Source: Camellia lanceoleosa
Lineage: Eukaryota > Streptophyta > Magnoliopsida > Ericales > Theaceae
Length of the DNA: 64,000 bases
Assembly: GCA_025200525.1 (NCBI GenBank)
Contig: CM045762.1
Coordinates: 79,568,893-79,632,892 of the forward strand
Direction: 5' to 3'
The notes below the pieces were generated by a model. That model made no database searches, was not told where the DNA came from, and saw nothing but the letters and a program-made list of their open reading frames with translations. Shown one piece after another: positions 46,473 through 57,715 of this stretch (the stretch's first letter is position 1; each line of letters starts with the position of its first letter). The translations under genes and the position numbers were made by a program.

Positions 46473-47640
46473 GCTACTTGATACGCCACCGGATTGATTT
46501 TCTCGATAATCTCATATGGTCCAACGTATCTTGGCGCTAGCTTGCCCTTAACTCCAAAACGAGTCTGGCCTTTCATCGGTGTCACTTTCACAAAAAAAAG
46601 ATCACCCACTTCATACGCTCTGTCTCGTCTTCTAACATCCGCATAACTTTTCTGTCGGCTTAGTGCGGTTTTCAGTCTCTGTTGAATCAATTTCACTGTT
46701 TATGTAGTTTCATACACAATCTCGGGCCCAAGCAAAGGCCCATCTCCAACTTATGCCCAACAAATCGGAGATCGACATTTTCTGTCATACAATGCCTCGA
46801 AAGGCGCCATACCAATACTTGAGTGATAACTGTTGTTCTAGGCGAATTCAGCCAATGGCAAATGGCTTTCCCAATTTCCCTGAAAATTAAGGACACACAT
46901 TCTCAGTAAGTCTTCCAGAGTCTGGATGGTCCTTTCTGACTGGCCATCTATCTGAGGATGGTATGCACTACTCAGTCTCAGTTCAGTACCCAATGCTGTC
47001 TGTAGGCTTTGCCAAAATCTCGATGTAAACTTCGAATCCCTATCAGAAACAATGGACACAGGCACTCCATGCAATCTAACAATTTCATCAATATAGATTA
47101 CAGCCAATTTGTCTGCATTATAAATTGTTTTGACAGGTAAGAAGTGAGCAGATTTAGTCAGTCTATCAACAATAACCCAAATTGAATCCATACATTTTTT
47201 GGAGCGAGGCAAACTGACAATAAAATCCATGGTGATATGTTTCCATTTCCACTCTGGCATAAGTAAGGGCTGCAGTAAGCCTGCGGGTCGTTGATATTCG
47301 ACTTTGACTTGTTGGCAATGAAGACATTTCGATACAAAATCAGCAATTTCTTTCTTCATTCCTGGCCACCAGAAATTCAGTTTCAGGTCTTTGTACATTT
47401 TTGTGTTTCCCGGATGGATAGACAGTTTTGAATTGTGGCCGTCTTGCAGAATTCTCCTTTTCAATTTAGAATCATTCGGTACACACAGTCTTTCCTGGAA
47501 TTTCAATACATTATTTTCAAATTTGAAGTCCAGTCTCAGTTTAGATTCCCATTCTTCGATTATCTTCTTCAAGAAGTCATCCTGTTGCTATTTCTCTTTA
47601 ATCTCTTCAATCAATGCTGGTTTCAAGCTTCTAGAAGCAA
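46473..47640 (-). pseudogene. Element B integrase, N-terminal and core domains
   Basis: In reading order: a long frame (47572-46838) with the zinc-binding region ([28 protein letters not shown]) and the complete DDE triad: [40 protein letters not shown]. Stops follow near 46838 and 46720. The C-terminal SH3-like part (46696-46463) has RFGVKGKLAPRYVGPYEII, the GPY/F module. It is cut by element C at 46472 and continues at 21917. Upstream it begins right at the junction with the foreign LTR fragment; RT-RNase H is missing. The catalytic residues are kept, but the gene is broken. Confidence 0.87.
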
Positions 47641-48591
47641 AAGGGGGGGTCAAAGGCTCAAAAGGGTGAAAAATGGCCACATATATGCATGAGGGGTCGG
47701 GTGCATGCATCCTACCGCATAAAAAAGGTCAAATCGGCCAAGAAAAGGGTCATCGGCCAAGAAAAAGGGTCATCGGCCAAATAAATTGCCGGTCGGCACA
47801 ATATATTGCCGACCTGCAATTTGTACTGGCCGGTCGGCTAAATAGAGTGCCGATGGGTGGCTGATGAGGTCAAAAAGTGCCGGTGGATGTCCAGATTGAA
47901 GCCCCGGAAGTTTGCTTTCTAATGGCACAAACCTTGCATTAAAATTCCTTCTGTGGAAAAAGTTATGCCCTTTTTGGTGAAGCCGCGCAAACCCGATCCA
48001 ACCGGGATGATGCCCAACTTCAACCAATCATACCTCTCCCACCCGTACTTGGTTTTGAGAGATTCTTGAGTGCAAAATGAAGCCCCGGAAGTCTTTTGTC
48101 CAATGGTTATGGCCTCATAGCTTAACTCCAAGTGTATAGATAGATGAGCTTGATTTAGCGAGGACTGCTCGACTCTCTTCTACCCGGATTCATGCCGAAC
48201 CTCTTCTCCAACTTGTTTTCTCCCCTCTTCTCCTATTTTCTTCAACTTCAAACCCCTAAGTAAGGTGTTTTGAAAGATTTTTCAAAGATTTCATCTCTCT
48301 TTCATTCATCTCCACTTTGTCCTTGCTCGGTTTACCGAAAAGCGCAACATTTACCGAAATGTGAGCGTCGGAACATCGTGGGAATTTAATTTCAAAACTG
48401 TTTTGAAAGAGAGGGTTTTAAGGTTTAAAAACCATCCAAAATAATTTTGGTCCAAAATGGGGTGTGAAGTTGAGATTTCTCTCTCTCTCCTTGCTGAAGA
48501 AATTGAACCTTTCCCCTGCACACCTTTCATCACCGAGCAAACCATCAGTAACGCCCAAGTCTCCAGGGCGGTCAAAAATGGGGTGTCTACA
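47641..48591 (-). mobile_element. Truncated Ogre-like LTR inside element B (family D)
   Basis: The minus strand starts TGTAGACACCCCATTTTTGA at 48591, the same first 25 bases as element C's LTR apart from one or two bases, but the rest differs, so it is a related family. GGCCGGTCGGC motifs recur at 47770-47855. No TACA end or TSD partner (CCATA) is found at 47640, so the 3' end is missing. B's RT stops exactly at 48592, and B resumes near 47640 just before integrase. About 1 kb of RT and RNase H expected between is absent. The event therefore combined an insertion with a deletion. Confidence 0.75.
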
Positions 48592-49117
48592 CCATACCTC
48601 GTTCGAAAAGAAGTTTTATCGATATCCTCTTGTTTATCTTTCAGCTGATGATACCCGGATCTGAGATAAATCTTAGAAAATACTTGAGCATCCTGTAACT
48701 AATCAAATAAGTTATCAATACGCGGTAATGGATATTTATTTTTCACAGTTACCTTATTCAGTTCACGGTAGTCAATACAAAGTCTCAGTGAGCCGTCCTT
48801 CTTTTTCACAAACAAGACAGGTGCGCCCCACGGTGAAGTACTAGGCCTGATGAACTTTTTGTCTAACAGTTCTTGCAGTTGGACTTTCAATTCTTTCAGT
48901 TCGGTCGAAGCCATTCGGTAAGGAGCTTTAGACACTGGTTGTGTACCCGGAATCACATCAACAGTGAACTCAATCTCCCTATCAATCAAATCCCCTGGCA
49001 GATCATTTGGAAAAACATTTGGGAATTCTTTAATTACAGGAATATTGTTCACATTAGCTTTATCATCAATAGGTACAGTCAATACATAACACAGATACCC
49101 TTTACACCCATTCTTAA
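48592..49117 (-). pseudogene. Element B reverse transcriptase, 5' part only
   Basis: Contains the pre-RT segment [16 protein letters not shown], the fingers motifs [20 protein letters not shown] and [14 protein letters not shown], then an in-frame TAG (probable CAG origin) and [12 protein letters not shown]. It ends at the foreign LTR fragment before the palm. The catalytic YxDD box and all of RNase H are lost. It is separated from the protease by a 130-bp MITE. Confidence 0.87.
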
Positions 49118-49247
49118 GCTATGTTTGCTAAGTGGCTAAAATAGCAAAAAAGCCAACTAAAACACATCACATCACCTCTTTACTTTTCTGCACACCTTTT
49201 CGTAAAAAGCCAAAAAGTTACTAAAATAGCCTGTTCACAAACCAAGC
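49118..49247. mobile_element. 130-bp MITE between element B protease and RT
   Basis: Ends GCTATGTTTGCT and ACAAACCAAGC (imperfect inverted repeat), flanked by CTTAA on both sides (49113-49117, 49248-49252). Removing the unit and one flank restores B's frame ([11 protein letters not shown]). The interior CCAAAAAGTTACTAAAA is shared with MITE-like units at 56540 and 60771. The superfamily is uncertain: a TTA/TAA core would suit PIF/Harbinger. Confidence 0.78.
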
Positions 49248-51576
49248 CTTAATCAATTTACAAGCTTTCATAGATGAAATCAGATACGGGGGAGGTACTA
49301 CTCCAACCCCATTAAACACAAATTCGGGTAAACCAGGTGGACGGAAAATCACTTGTTTAGTTACACAGTCAATAGTAGCATGATATTTTTGTAACCAGTC
49401 CATCCCCAATATTACATCAAAATGGTCAATATTCAATGGCAGTAAGTCAATATACAGATGCATATCCCCAACAATAATTTCACATGCAGGGTACATATAA
49501 GCACAAGTCACAGATCCCCCGACAGGTGAAGATACAGCTAACAAGTAATTCATGGGTTCCAATGGTCTATTCAATTTTCGCGAAAAAGCATGCGATATAT
49601 ATGAATGTGTAGACCCTGAATCAATCAGAACATAAGCATTTTGAGTACAAATAGAGAGAATACCTGACACAACGGTCTCGGTATTATACACATCTCCCGG
49701 TACTAGTGCGAACACTCGGCCCTGCCTCATAGGCTCTTTCCCGGTAGCTTTAGGGTTAGGTTTTGGTGCAACAGTTGATGTCACTGTGCTAGGTGTAGCT
49801 TTACTATTGCCCTGTGAAGTGGAAGGGCAATCTTTGACCATGTGGCCTACCTTGCCACACCTGTAACAAGCACCATAAATTTTATAACAAACTCCCTTAT
49901 GGTTCTTACCACATTCAGAACAGGGCGGTATGGAACAGTTCCCTTGACTAGAAGTAGTCGTTGACCCTGTATTTTGCTTTTTGTTCAACGGGTTGTTTTT
50001 GCCTTTCTTGAATTTAAAACCCTGCCTTTTACCAGGCCATTCAGACGCTGGTGTTTCAGTTTGTTTCAGTGCCTCGATGTTCGACTCTGCCATTAATGCT
50101 CGGTCAAGAACATTTATATAGTTCGGTAGCTTTAAAACATTTATTCTGTCAAGGATTGCAACATTAAGGCCGCCTTCAAATTTCCTGGCCTTCTTGTAGT
50201 TAGGGGTGTGCGCAGTGCGGGTCGGTGCGGTTTGAGAGAAAAATAGAAACCGTATGGCGGGTGGCAGATTGATAAAAATGTCACTAGAATTTGCCATTTT
50301 CCTTATCAAAAATCAGCGGTTCGGTTGGCAAATAATGGCGGATTTTCCTTGGCGGTTCGGGCGGATTGGCGGTTTATAAAAAATATAATTCAAATTACAA
50401 AACTTAAATCAAAGAGTAAAAAAAAGACGAGAGATACCGTGATGTTAAGGATCTTGCAAAGCTTTCTTCTGATGTAGCAAGTGTAGCAACAACATGATAA
50501 TATCAACGACTATGCCACCAGTTCATTACAATCATCTGTGGAAGCTACAATGATCAAATACAATACATAAAATTAATATCATTCAGGGTTTACAATATAT
50601 TGAAAATGTTTACTGTTGAAAAGTATTTAGATTGAAAAGTGAGCTGATGCAAGTTTGCAACATGTCTAAAAAAAAAAAATGATTGAAAAGTGAATTAGAA
50701 TCCAACTTTATTTTGGATTACTGACATCTTGAATTCCCCTCGAGCAGTAATGTAATACTGCATTCTAAGGTATAGAACAACAAGCAAACTTAAGTAAAAA
50801 AGAATTTTTAGAATCTTATAAAACATGATTTAATAGCGGTGCGGGTCGGTGCGGTTTGGAAGAAAAATAGAAACCGGCGGATTGATAAAAGTGTCACTAG
50901 AATTTTCCATTTTTCTTACCAAAAACCGGTGGTTCGATTGGCAAATAATAACGAATTTGCCTTGGCGGTGCGGCTCGGTGTGGTTTTGGCAGTTTCGGCG
51001 GTATTATGCACACCCCTACTTGTAGTCAGTGTCCACCATATGTGGTGCATATTTAGCAAGTTCGGTGAACTTTGTTTCATACTCGGCTACCGACATGGTG
51101 GCTTGTCTCAGCTGTGCAAACTCAGTCACTTTTCTGTCCCTGACACACTGAGGGAAATACTTTTCGAAGAAGGCTCCTTTGAATTAAGCCCAAGTCATAA
51201 CGGTGTTGGTGTCACGAACTAGCATCCACCACCTTATCGCTTTTTCTTGCAAGGTAAAGGTGGCCAACAATACTTTATGTGCTTCAGAGCACGGGAACAC
51301 TTCAAATAACTTTTTTGTTTCAAGAACCCATGCTTCAGCCTTTAAGGGTTCAAGGCCTCCCTGAAAAGATGGCGGTTTCATCTTGCTAAATTTCTGTGTT
51401 AGAGCAATGATGTCATCATTCACATTCTGCTCCGGCTGTACCGGAGGAGGTGGGGGCTGTTGGTTCCGTTGTTACTGTTGCCTTAAGGCTTCAGTCAGTA
51501 GTTCAACAGTTCTTTCCAGTCTTGCCATTCTGGCTTCGGATGATTCAGTTTCATCAGTAGTTCTTGCATTATCCAT
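49248..51576 (-). pseudogene. Element B gag and protease (interrupted by hAT element)
   Basis: The ATG at 51576 opens MDNARTTDETESSEARMAR. A TAA follows after about 35 codons (CAG-TAA). The gag core has KMKPPSFQGGLEPLKAEAWV, KAIRWWMLVRD, FFEKYFPQCVRDRKVTEFAQ and AEYETKFTELAKYAPHMV, with one TAA. It is then cut by the 818-bp hAT element at 51018-50201. The frame resumes with KARKFEGGLN and reaches two Cys motifs (CSECGKNHKGVC; zinc knuckle CYRCGKVGHMVKDC). The protease has LIDSGSTHSYISHAFSRKL (D-S-G catalytic site, about 49600-49640) and FDVILGMDWLQKYHA. The protease part is locally open. Confidence 0.87.
50201..51018. mobile_element. hAT-type non-autonomous transposon in element B gag
   Basis: 818 bp with ends TAGGGGTGTGCGCA and TATGCACACCCCTA (11-bp inverted repeat core) and a perfect 8-bp TSD CTTGTAGT (50193-50200, 51019-51026). 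Eight-base TSDs and this GTGTGC-type terminus are usual for hAT elements. The subterminal regions carry GGTGCGGTTT/AAACCGC repeats and two related copies of a segment with GATTGATAAAA-TGTCACTAGAATTT (about 50268 and 50881). No transposase ORF. An autonomous hAT would be needed. Confidence 0.93.
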
Positions 51577-51781
51577 TTCACTATATGCAACATAATAATA
51601 ATAAACGTAGGAAGTTGCATACTTTAAACATTTAAAAATAAGCAGTTATATGTTTAAACACATTAACACATATTCATGTCATGCCCACACACACTTTTCA
51701 TGCTTGTGTGATGCCCTATTTGCTTTTCTAAGACACCCTATAACTCATTTGGACACGTGTGTGCGGTATAACTCGTGGTTA

Positions 51782-51799
51782 AGTATCGCTCTAATACCA
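51782..51799 (-). promoter_or_regulatory. Element B primer binding site (initiator tRNA-Met type)
   Basis: The minus strand carries TGGTATTAGAGCGATAC three bases after the 5' LTR. The consensus for initiator Met is TGGTATCAGAGC, so one base differs. Confidence 0.85.
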
Positions 51800-51802
51800 C
51801 TC

Positions 51803-54202
51803 TGTCACGACCCAAACCCGCCCCTATGGGTTTAGCATCAGAATCGCCAAGAATCCGTGATTACAAGGCCCGCTTAACATCAATACTGAATATCTGATCT
51901 GGCGGAAGCCAAAACAGTAAATAAACAATGTCCAATGAGCTGTCACAGTCTGTATGCAAAAAGACTTTTCATTCATATGCACATTCATAATGAAACAATC
52001 TATACATATGTACAATCATTCAGAATAGGGACCTAATCCCTATTATAACAGTACAGTAAAGTGCTACAGCTTATACAGTATTACAAAACAGATACAGAGA
52101 TAGATAGGGGAAAATTGAAACACCCCAAAGCCATAGCTTAAACGGACTCGGAACCTTACAGTGAGGCACATAGGTTGGCTTGACAAAACTGGAGTTTACC
52201 CCGACGCTTCTAGCAACGGTCCGGTGCCTGTACACCTACATATATCTATATATGAGCAGTGAGCTAAAACCCAGTGCATAACATAATGTGTAAAGGAGTT
52301 GAGAATGAATGTCCTTACAGTAATGAAAACAGTTCATTAAACCAGTATTTCATAACAGTCATATGTGGTACATCCATTAGCATAACAGTACAGTAAACAG
52401 TAGGTCTTAAAAGACCGAACAGTCAATAATGACCATTATAGCAGTAAACATAAGTTCCAAGATAGGAACTGACAGAGATCTGTATAACAGTAGCAGTAAC
52501 ATAACAGTAACAGTAGCTACTAAGGATGCCACAATACAGTTTAGAATAGAGGACATACATTCATTCAGTTAACAGTAACAATTCAGAAAGCAGTTCAGTT
52601 AATAGTCAGAAAATATTCATCTTTGAACATATCTTTACGACATCGTTACTCACAGAGTTCTGGGCTCTAAGCAACTAGAGCGCGTCTCCGAAAGCCAACC
52701 CTAAACAGTGACAGAACGAACACACACTAAGTTACACATTCGAGAATCAAAGACTTAGTCCCTACTTAGACTCGGTGTGGTTCTACATCTATATCCTCAT
52801 TAAGATGCCTTAAACTAGGCCTAAGAATGCCTAGGATGGAATGAGGATGCAAGGATGCACTTTACAACATTTATCAGAATTTTCAGAAAACAGGGGATCC
52901 GCTCGAGCTCAGGTTACCCCGCTCGAGCGTAAAGGCAAACAAAATACTCCGCTCGAGCGGACTTTAAAACATGCCAAAAGTACTGGATGTGTGAAAATCA
53001 CGCTCGATGGGCGCTCGATAGCCGTTCGAGCGTGAGACACAAGGTCCCACTCGAGCGTCCAATACCCCGCTCGAGCGGACTACAAAACAGTGCAAAGTGC
53101 TGGGAGCACGAATTCCATGCTCGAGCGCCAATCACCCCGCTCGAGCGTGAGTTCAAAATCTGGAATTCCCAGATTTGAACCTCAAGCTCAAAATCAAGTT
53201 TTAAATTACCACTTTCGATCCTCTTGGGCTAATTTTCCAGAAAACACTTCAAAACTCATAGTTTAACATGATTCAAAGCTTAATTGTAAAACCAAAGCCC
53301 CAAAGGAAGATCAATTCAACTCAATTTCAAACCAAAACTCAAGAACATAACTTCAATTGGACATGTAAGACTTTAAACAACTTTCAAGCTTCAAATAGTT
53401 GCTCTAATGAGCCAATTGTTCCAAAAACAAGATGAATTCATGATCCATTGTAAAAATATGAACATGCATGAGTAATTCCATGAACAAACACCTCAAAACT
53501 CATGAATGGCAACATGCATCCATGGAATGAGCTTCAATTCAACATTAAAAGACCAATTCTTGACTCAGCTCTTTAAACTACCATGATCCATGCTAGATAG
53601 AACTTAAATACACAATTAAGGGGATAAAATTCATACCTAGGTTCCTCAATTACAAGTCTAGAGGTTCAATTATGCAAAACTCCTTCAATTTCTCAAGATT
53701 TCAAGTAAAACCATCAAGTTGCACTCAAATCTCCCACTCTCTCTCTCCCTAGTCGGTTGAGACAAGGAATGGCTAAGGAAATGTTGGCTAAATGTATAAT
53801 AAGGCTAAAAAATGATCCATGTAGTGGGCTACTAAGTGGTAAGATAGTAATTAAGCCAACTATTGCAATTTATCACCATTTAATCTAATTTAATCATACC
53901 AAATCACATTTTAATTAAATATGCCATAAAATCACATAAATTCTAATGATCATAAAACATCGATCAATTTCGGATTCGGCCACCGATAAGGCCTTCAATT
54001 TGCAGTTTAAAGCATAAAACATGAACAGATAATTTAACAGTCAACAGATAGACATACAATTGAACATATATACTCAATCAATTCAGTTCCAGATTTTAGT
54101 CAGTCAATTCAGTATTTCAATCGATTCAATTACTTATCATAATCAGTCTCAGTTTAGCAGTAATCAGTGATTAACAAGTAATCAGTGGTGAGGGTTATTA
54201 CA
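51803..54202 (-). repeat. Element B 5' LTR
   Basis: 2400 bp, paired with 19139-21564. Holds the CGCTCGAGCG cluster (52900-53150). CAGTAAC-type short repeats (52490-52530) replace a different sequence in the other LTR. Frames that appear inside are shadows. Confidence 0.92.
52898..53150. repeat. CGCTCGAGCG palindrome cluster in element B 5' LTR
   Basis: Second copy of the cluster at 20238-20510, with one unit lost by a small deletion after 52950 (the left copy has an extra GCACGATTTACTCCGTTCGA segment). Confidence 0.82.
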
Positions 54203-54225
54203 CCTGGTCTTCTACGTCTAACCAT
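54203..54225 (-). pseudogene. Element A gag start (first codons)
   Basis: The ATG at 54225 opens MVRRRR before element B interrupts. The frame continues at 19138 after one TSD copy is removed. An open frame even extends upstream through the primer binding site. Confidence 0.6.
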
Positions 54226-54233
54226 TTCAATTA

Positions 54234-54251
54234 GTCCCACTAGCCGTGCCA
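54234..54251 (-). promoter_or_regulatory. Element A primer binding site
   Basis: TGGCACGGCTAGTGGGAC on the minus strand, eight bases after the LTR end. It begins TGG. TTGGCACGCCNAGTGGGAC-like sites are seen in Tat elements; I do not assign the tRNA. Confidence 0.6.
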
Positions 54252-54259
54252 AAAATATA

Positions 54260-54950
54260 TGTTGGCTTTTTGGCTTTCAAAGGTTATTACAGTAATTTTG
54301 AGCGTGCCAACAAGGATCAATCAGTCCTTACTGAAATTTAATTGCTAACCAATTATCAAATGATTGTGTTTTAGTTCTTTCAGCCTCAATGAAGAGGACT
54401 TTTACTGGTGGCTTTGCTTAAGGGGAATAAACTGACAATGATTAAATGAAGAACAATTGCAGTATTTCATTAAGTAAAACGAAAGACTTACAATGATCCA
54501 ATTCAGCCTCGTAGAGGTTTACAGCAACAATCTACTTGAAACTACTCCTAGGAATGAAATGTAGTGCAGGAATTTGAAGTACAAAAATGTAAAGAACAAG
54601 AAATGTAAACACTGAAAAAGAAATAAAGTAGAATAAAACTGGTCGAACTGCACTTCTAACCGTCGAATTGCTCCTCCATGATCGTTGATCATGTTGCCTT
54701 AAAGTTAGTTCCACTATGACATCACCTGCAGTTAAGCTTCCCTCCTAATTTTGAATTTGAATGTGAGTAACCGTTGAAGCCACATCACTTTGCATCTCTT
54801 TGCTGATCTAGTGCTACGCAGATCTTGCAAGGACCAATACTAACTGCCACGTGTACGATCACGATCGAAAACTTGAATAGTCTTCTCGTATTGCCCTTAT
54901 TCTACCACGCGTTGAATTGTAATTGGCTTATACAAAATATTTAGCCAACA
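54260..54950 (-). repeat. Element A 5' LTR
   Basis: 691 bp with ends TGTTGGCT and AGCCAACA (perfect 8-bp inverted repeat, TG...CA). In the element's orientation it starts at 54950. It is followed by a primer binding site and gag, so it is the 5' LTR. No partner is in the window because the 3' LTR is off the left edge, so the boundary rests on termini and context only. Confidence 0.7.
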
Positions 54951-56539
54951 ATAACTTAGTTTATGACTCATTGTGCTTATTATTTTTAATGAAAATCAAA
55001 GAGGTATTTGATTATGTTTTAAGTAGTGTTTGATTATAATCCATTGTGATTTTTTTTTGTTATAATCAATAGTAGTTTGGTTATGATATAAAGTGGCATA
55101 AATATTATAAAATATCACAGCTTGTGTAGATATGTAATTTTGAATAAAGGAGATATTAGCTTGCAGAGGTATTGGTGTGGATCACCCCGACCTATGTTTT
55201 AGGTTAGGAGGTTGAGTCTTGATAGAAGTACGACTCATAAGTTGGATATAAGGATAGAAGTGTCCTAGACGGGATGAGTTTGACAAGGAAGAGAACTTCT
55301 AAGGGGCCACATGACAATTTATATAAAGATTAGCAACCTCCGAAGGTAAAAGTACGTGTGAGTTTGTGCATTCAAATTTTCTTGTAGGTCGAGTATTTAA
55401 GAGCATGCCAATGGCTAGTGTCATCCCAGTTGACAATTACTTGGGCAGATACTAACATCGGTATCAAAATTTTCTTGGGGGTTGAGTATTTATACTTTGA
55501 TGATCAATTTAATTCATGTACTTCTTATAATTTCAATTTTACACTTAAATTATTTGATTTTAGATCAATCTTACCTCCTGTTGTTAGCTGCCATTTATAA
55601 TCAAACAAAAATTGCTGACATGGTACCGAAATTTCATTTGAAATTTTATTTTTCCCGTCAAACTATCTCAAAAATATCAATTAGATTCTCAAATTTTATA
55701 TTGTTTAGGGGTCTAATTGATATTTTGGAGTAGTTTAGGGAGTAAAATGGAATCTCAAATAAAGATGGCAACAAGTGCTATCTAATTATAGATGGTAGAT
55801 GATGGCAATGGTAAAATTTATCGAAAATTGAATAGTTTAAGTATAAAATTAAAATTATAAAAATACCGGAGCTAAATTGATTATCAAGGACAAATTAAAT
55901 TTTCTCTTTTAATTGTTAATATTTACAATATTGATTATATTTTTATAAATATTTCTCCCTTACGATCACTAATTAATGGTAATTCCATCTATAAAGAAAT
56001 AAAATATGAAGAAGGGCTCATATTTTTCGAACCAAATCAAGTGTCAAATGTCACCTCATATTTTCGGAACTTAGTTGGAGTGATTTGGCACACATTTTGA
56101 CATTTTAATTTTATGCGAATAGTGTTATTTTTATTTTTTTAATTTATACCATGCTAAACACGTTCATATATAAATAAAATATAAATAAATGAATAATTGA
56201 TGATCACTTCAGCGCTGGCACTGAGTAGTGACGGGACTGAATGGTTCCTCAAAATTTACATATAATATAACAACGTAAAACTTCTCCGGATTCCCGGGCG
56301 AAGTCGTTGACTATACATTCTTGACCACTACAAAGTCTGAAATTTATAGGGGAATTGCGTATAGTGGGCAACAAAAGAAAATTATAAAAATATATAAGGT
56401 GTAAATAATTTTATAATGAGGTGTAAGTAAAATGATGTGAAGGTATAATTGTATTCCTTTATATTTGTATAAAAATAAATTTGTTCTCCCACTGAGATGT
56501 AATTCTCTCAATTTTAAAGAGGTATATTGGATAACATCG
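54951..56539. other. AT-rich intergenic DNA right of element A
   Basis: This is the probable original flank of A; 54951-54955 ATAAC would be one TSD copy. No ORF over 85 codons and no recognised gene. A slightly less AT-rich stretch at 55165-55400 and one at 56200-56340 have no identifiable content. Confidence 0.5.
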
Positions 56540-56755
56540 GTCATTTGGGTTGGGAGAAAATATAGTTTTCATATGGCAAGTGAATTGAGTTTAGGTTGGG
56601 ATTAAAAAAAAAAAAAACTAGATAAGTCAATAAGACAAAAAAAAAAAAAAATCACATCTAAATTATAATCATTTTATTTTTTCTCTCATAAACTAAAAAG
56701 TCAAAATTAGCAAAGCCAAAAAGTCAACCTAAAAAAAGTTTTTTTTTCCAAATGA
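56540..56755. mobile_element. MITE-like unit, about 216 bp
   Basis: Ends GTCATTTGG and CCAAATGAC (perfect 9-bp inverted repeat). The interior has AAAAAGTCAAAATTAGC and AAAAAGTCAAC, shared with the unit at 60771-60997. No clear TSD is seen. Confidence 0.5.
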
Positions 56756-57031
56756 CTTCTTAAATTCCGATATAATAATATATTTTTTATATTATGTGAC
56801 AGTTATTGTAGCATTTTCTATTTAATTTTGAATAGAAATTAACTTTAACAGTGAAATAAAACAAAACTTAAAATATAAAGGATTAAAGTAAAAAAAAATA
56901 AATTTAAAGAGTCAAAATTGAAAAAGTATCCAAACATAAAAAGGGCAAAGTGCTATTTACCCTTTTATTTTTGATTATTTCAAAAAGTTGTTGGCTATTA
57001 TTTTAAGTGAGGTAACTACACTATAAAGCCA

Positions 57032-57095
57032 TCCATTCATCTTTCTGGTTTTGCTTACCTCTCTCCATTCATCTTTCTGGTTTTGCTTACCTCTC
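57032..57095. repeat. Tandem duplication, 32-bp unit
   Basis: TCCATTCATCTTTCTGGTTT plus TTGCTTACCTCT occurs twice in direct tandem. No function assigned. Confidence 0.85.
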
Positions 57096-57539
57096 CCTCA
57101 TTGTGTGCCTTTCAAACTTTGGTAATTCCCATTCGTGTCTTGTTCTTAGCTTGGTCTTCTTCACTCAGCTTAAAACGATCAAAGGGTGCTTGCTGAAACT
57201 GAGGCATAGACATCTTAGTTTGGTTGGAGAACAAGAACCGAGGTATTCCTCAAAGCTTGTGCATGGAATTATTTCATTACTTTGATATATTAAATTTACA
57301 AATAGCTCAATTTTGTTTCAACTAGACTCATTTTATTTGCTTTTTCATATTGTCCTATGGTATTGCATCAAAAAAAAAATTTTTTTGAGACACTTTTTCA
57401 TAATTTTTTTTTCACCTACTTATGTTTTATATAGTCCACATCAATGAAGACAAACATTTTACAAAATCAAAAAACATTATTTTCTTATGTTCCAATAAGT
57501 CGTATGAGTGACATAGTTACCAAAATATCTCTAATAATA
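57096..57539. other. Intergenic, no recognised gene
   Basis: A 60-codon frame at 57103-57285 has no recognisable motif; the surrounding sequence is AT-rich. Confidence 0.5.
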
Positions 57540-57715
57540 TTCACATTTACAATGTAAATATTCCGTGATATGAATGTTCACACCATCAATGCAAATGTTA
57601 ACACGTCAATGTGAATATTCACATTGTCAATGTGAACATTCACACGTCAATGTAAATATTCACATTGTAAAATACGAATGTTCACATTATCAAATTACTA
57701 ACTGTTCACAAAATA
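57540..57715. repeat. Cluster of ATTCACATT/AATGTGAAT inverted and direct repeats
   Basis: A 12-20 bp motif is repeated about eight times in both orientations. It includes the perfect 20-bp palindrome CAATGTGAATATTCACATTG at 57607-57626. It can form several alternative hairpins. Confidence 0.8.

Larger units (their letters stand above)
19139..54202 (-). mobile_element. Element B: chromodomain Ty3/gypsy retrotransposon, carrying element C
   Basis: Two LTRs of about 2.4 kb (19139-21564 and 51803-54202) share TGTCACGACCC...TTACA ends. Between them on the minus strand are an initiator-Met-type primer binding site, gag, protease, RT fragment, integrase, chromodomain and polypurine tract. The chromodomain places it among plant chromoviruses; the long LTRs suggest the Tekay/Del group, which is an inference. 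The flanks are CCTTG (19134-19138) and CCTGG (54203-54207), a TSD with one mismatch. Removing B rejoins A's gag frame. About 10.5 kb remains after C is removed, and less after the hAT element, MITE and foreign LTR fragment are taken out. Confidence 0.9.
1..54950 (-). mobile_element. Element A: nested Tat-lineage Ty3/gypsy retrotransposon, 3' end outside window
   Basis: This is the outermost element. In minus-strand order it has an LTR (54950-54260), a primer binding site, gag, protease, RT, RNase H, a second RNase H and integrase, and then an ORF on the opposite strand. A second (additional) RNase H and an antisense ORF after pol are known marks of the Tat lineage (Retand/Grande/Ogre relatives). 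The element is split by a CACTA transposon (217-7934), a solo LTR (15638-18387) and element B with its cargo (19139-54202). Removing each insert plus one TSD copy restores the reading frame. The 3' LTR lies left of base 1, so A's age cannot be read from LTR divergence. Several in-frame stops look like CAG to TAG or CGA to TGA, as expected from deamination of methylated C. Confidence 0.88.

Noticed and set aside
54300..54320. Alternative A LTR end at GAGCGTGCCAACAAGG
   Set aside because: No inverted partner and no primer binding site next to it; TGTTGGCT...AGCCAACA with TGGCACGG fits better.
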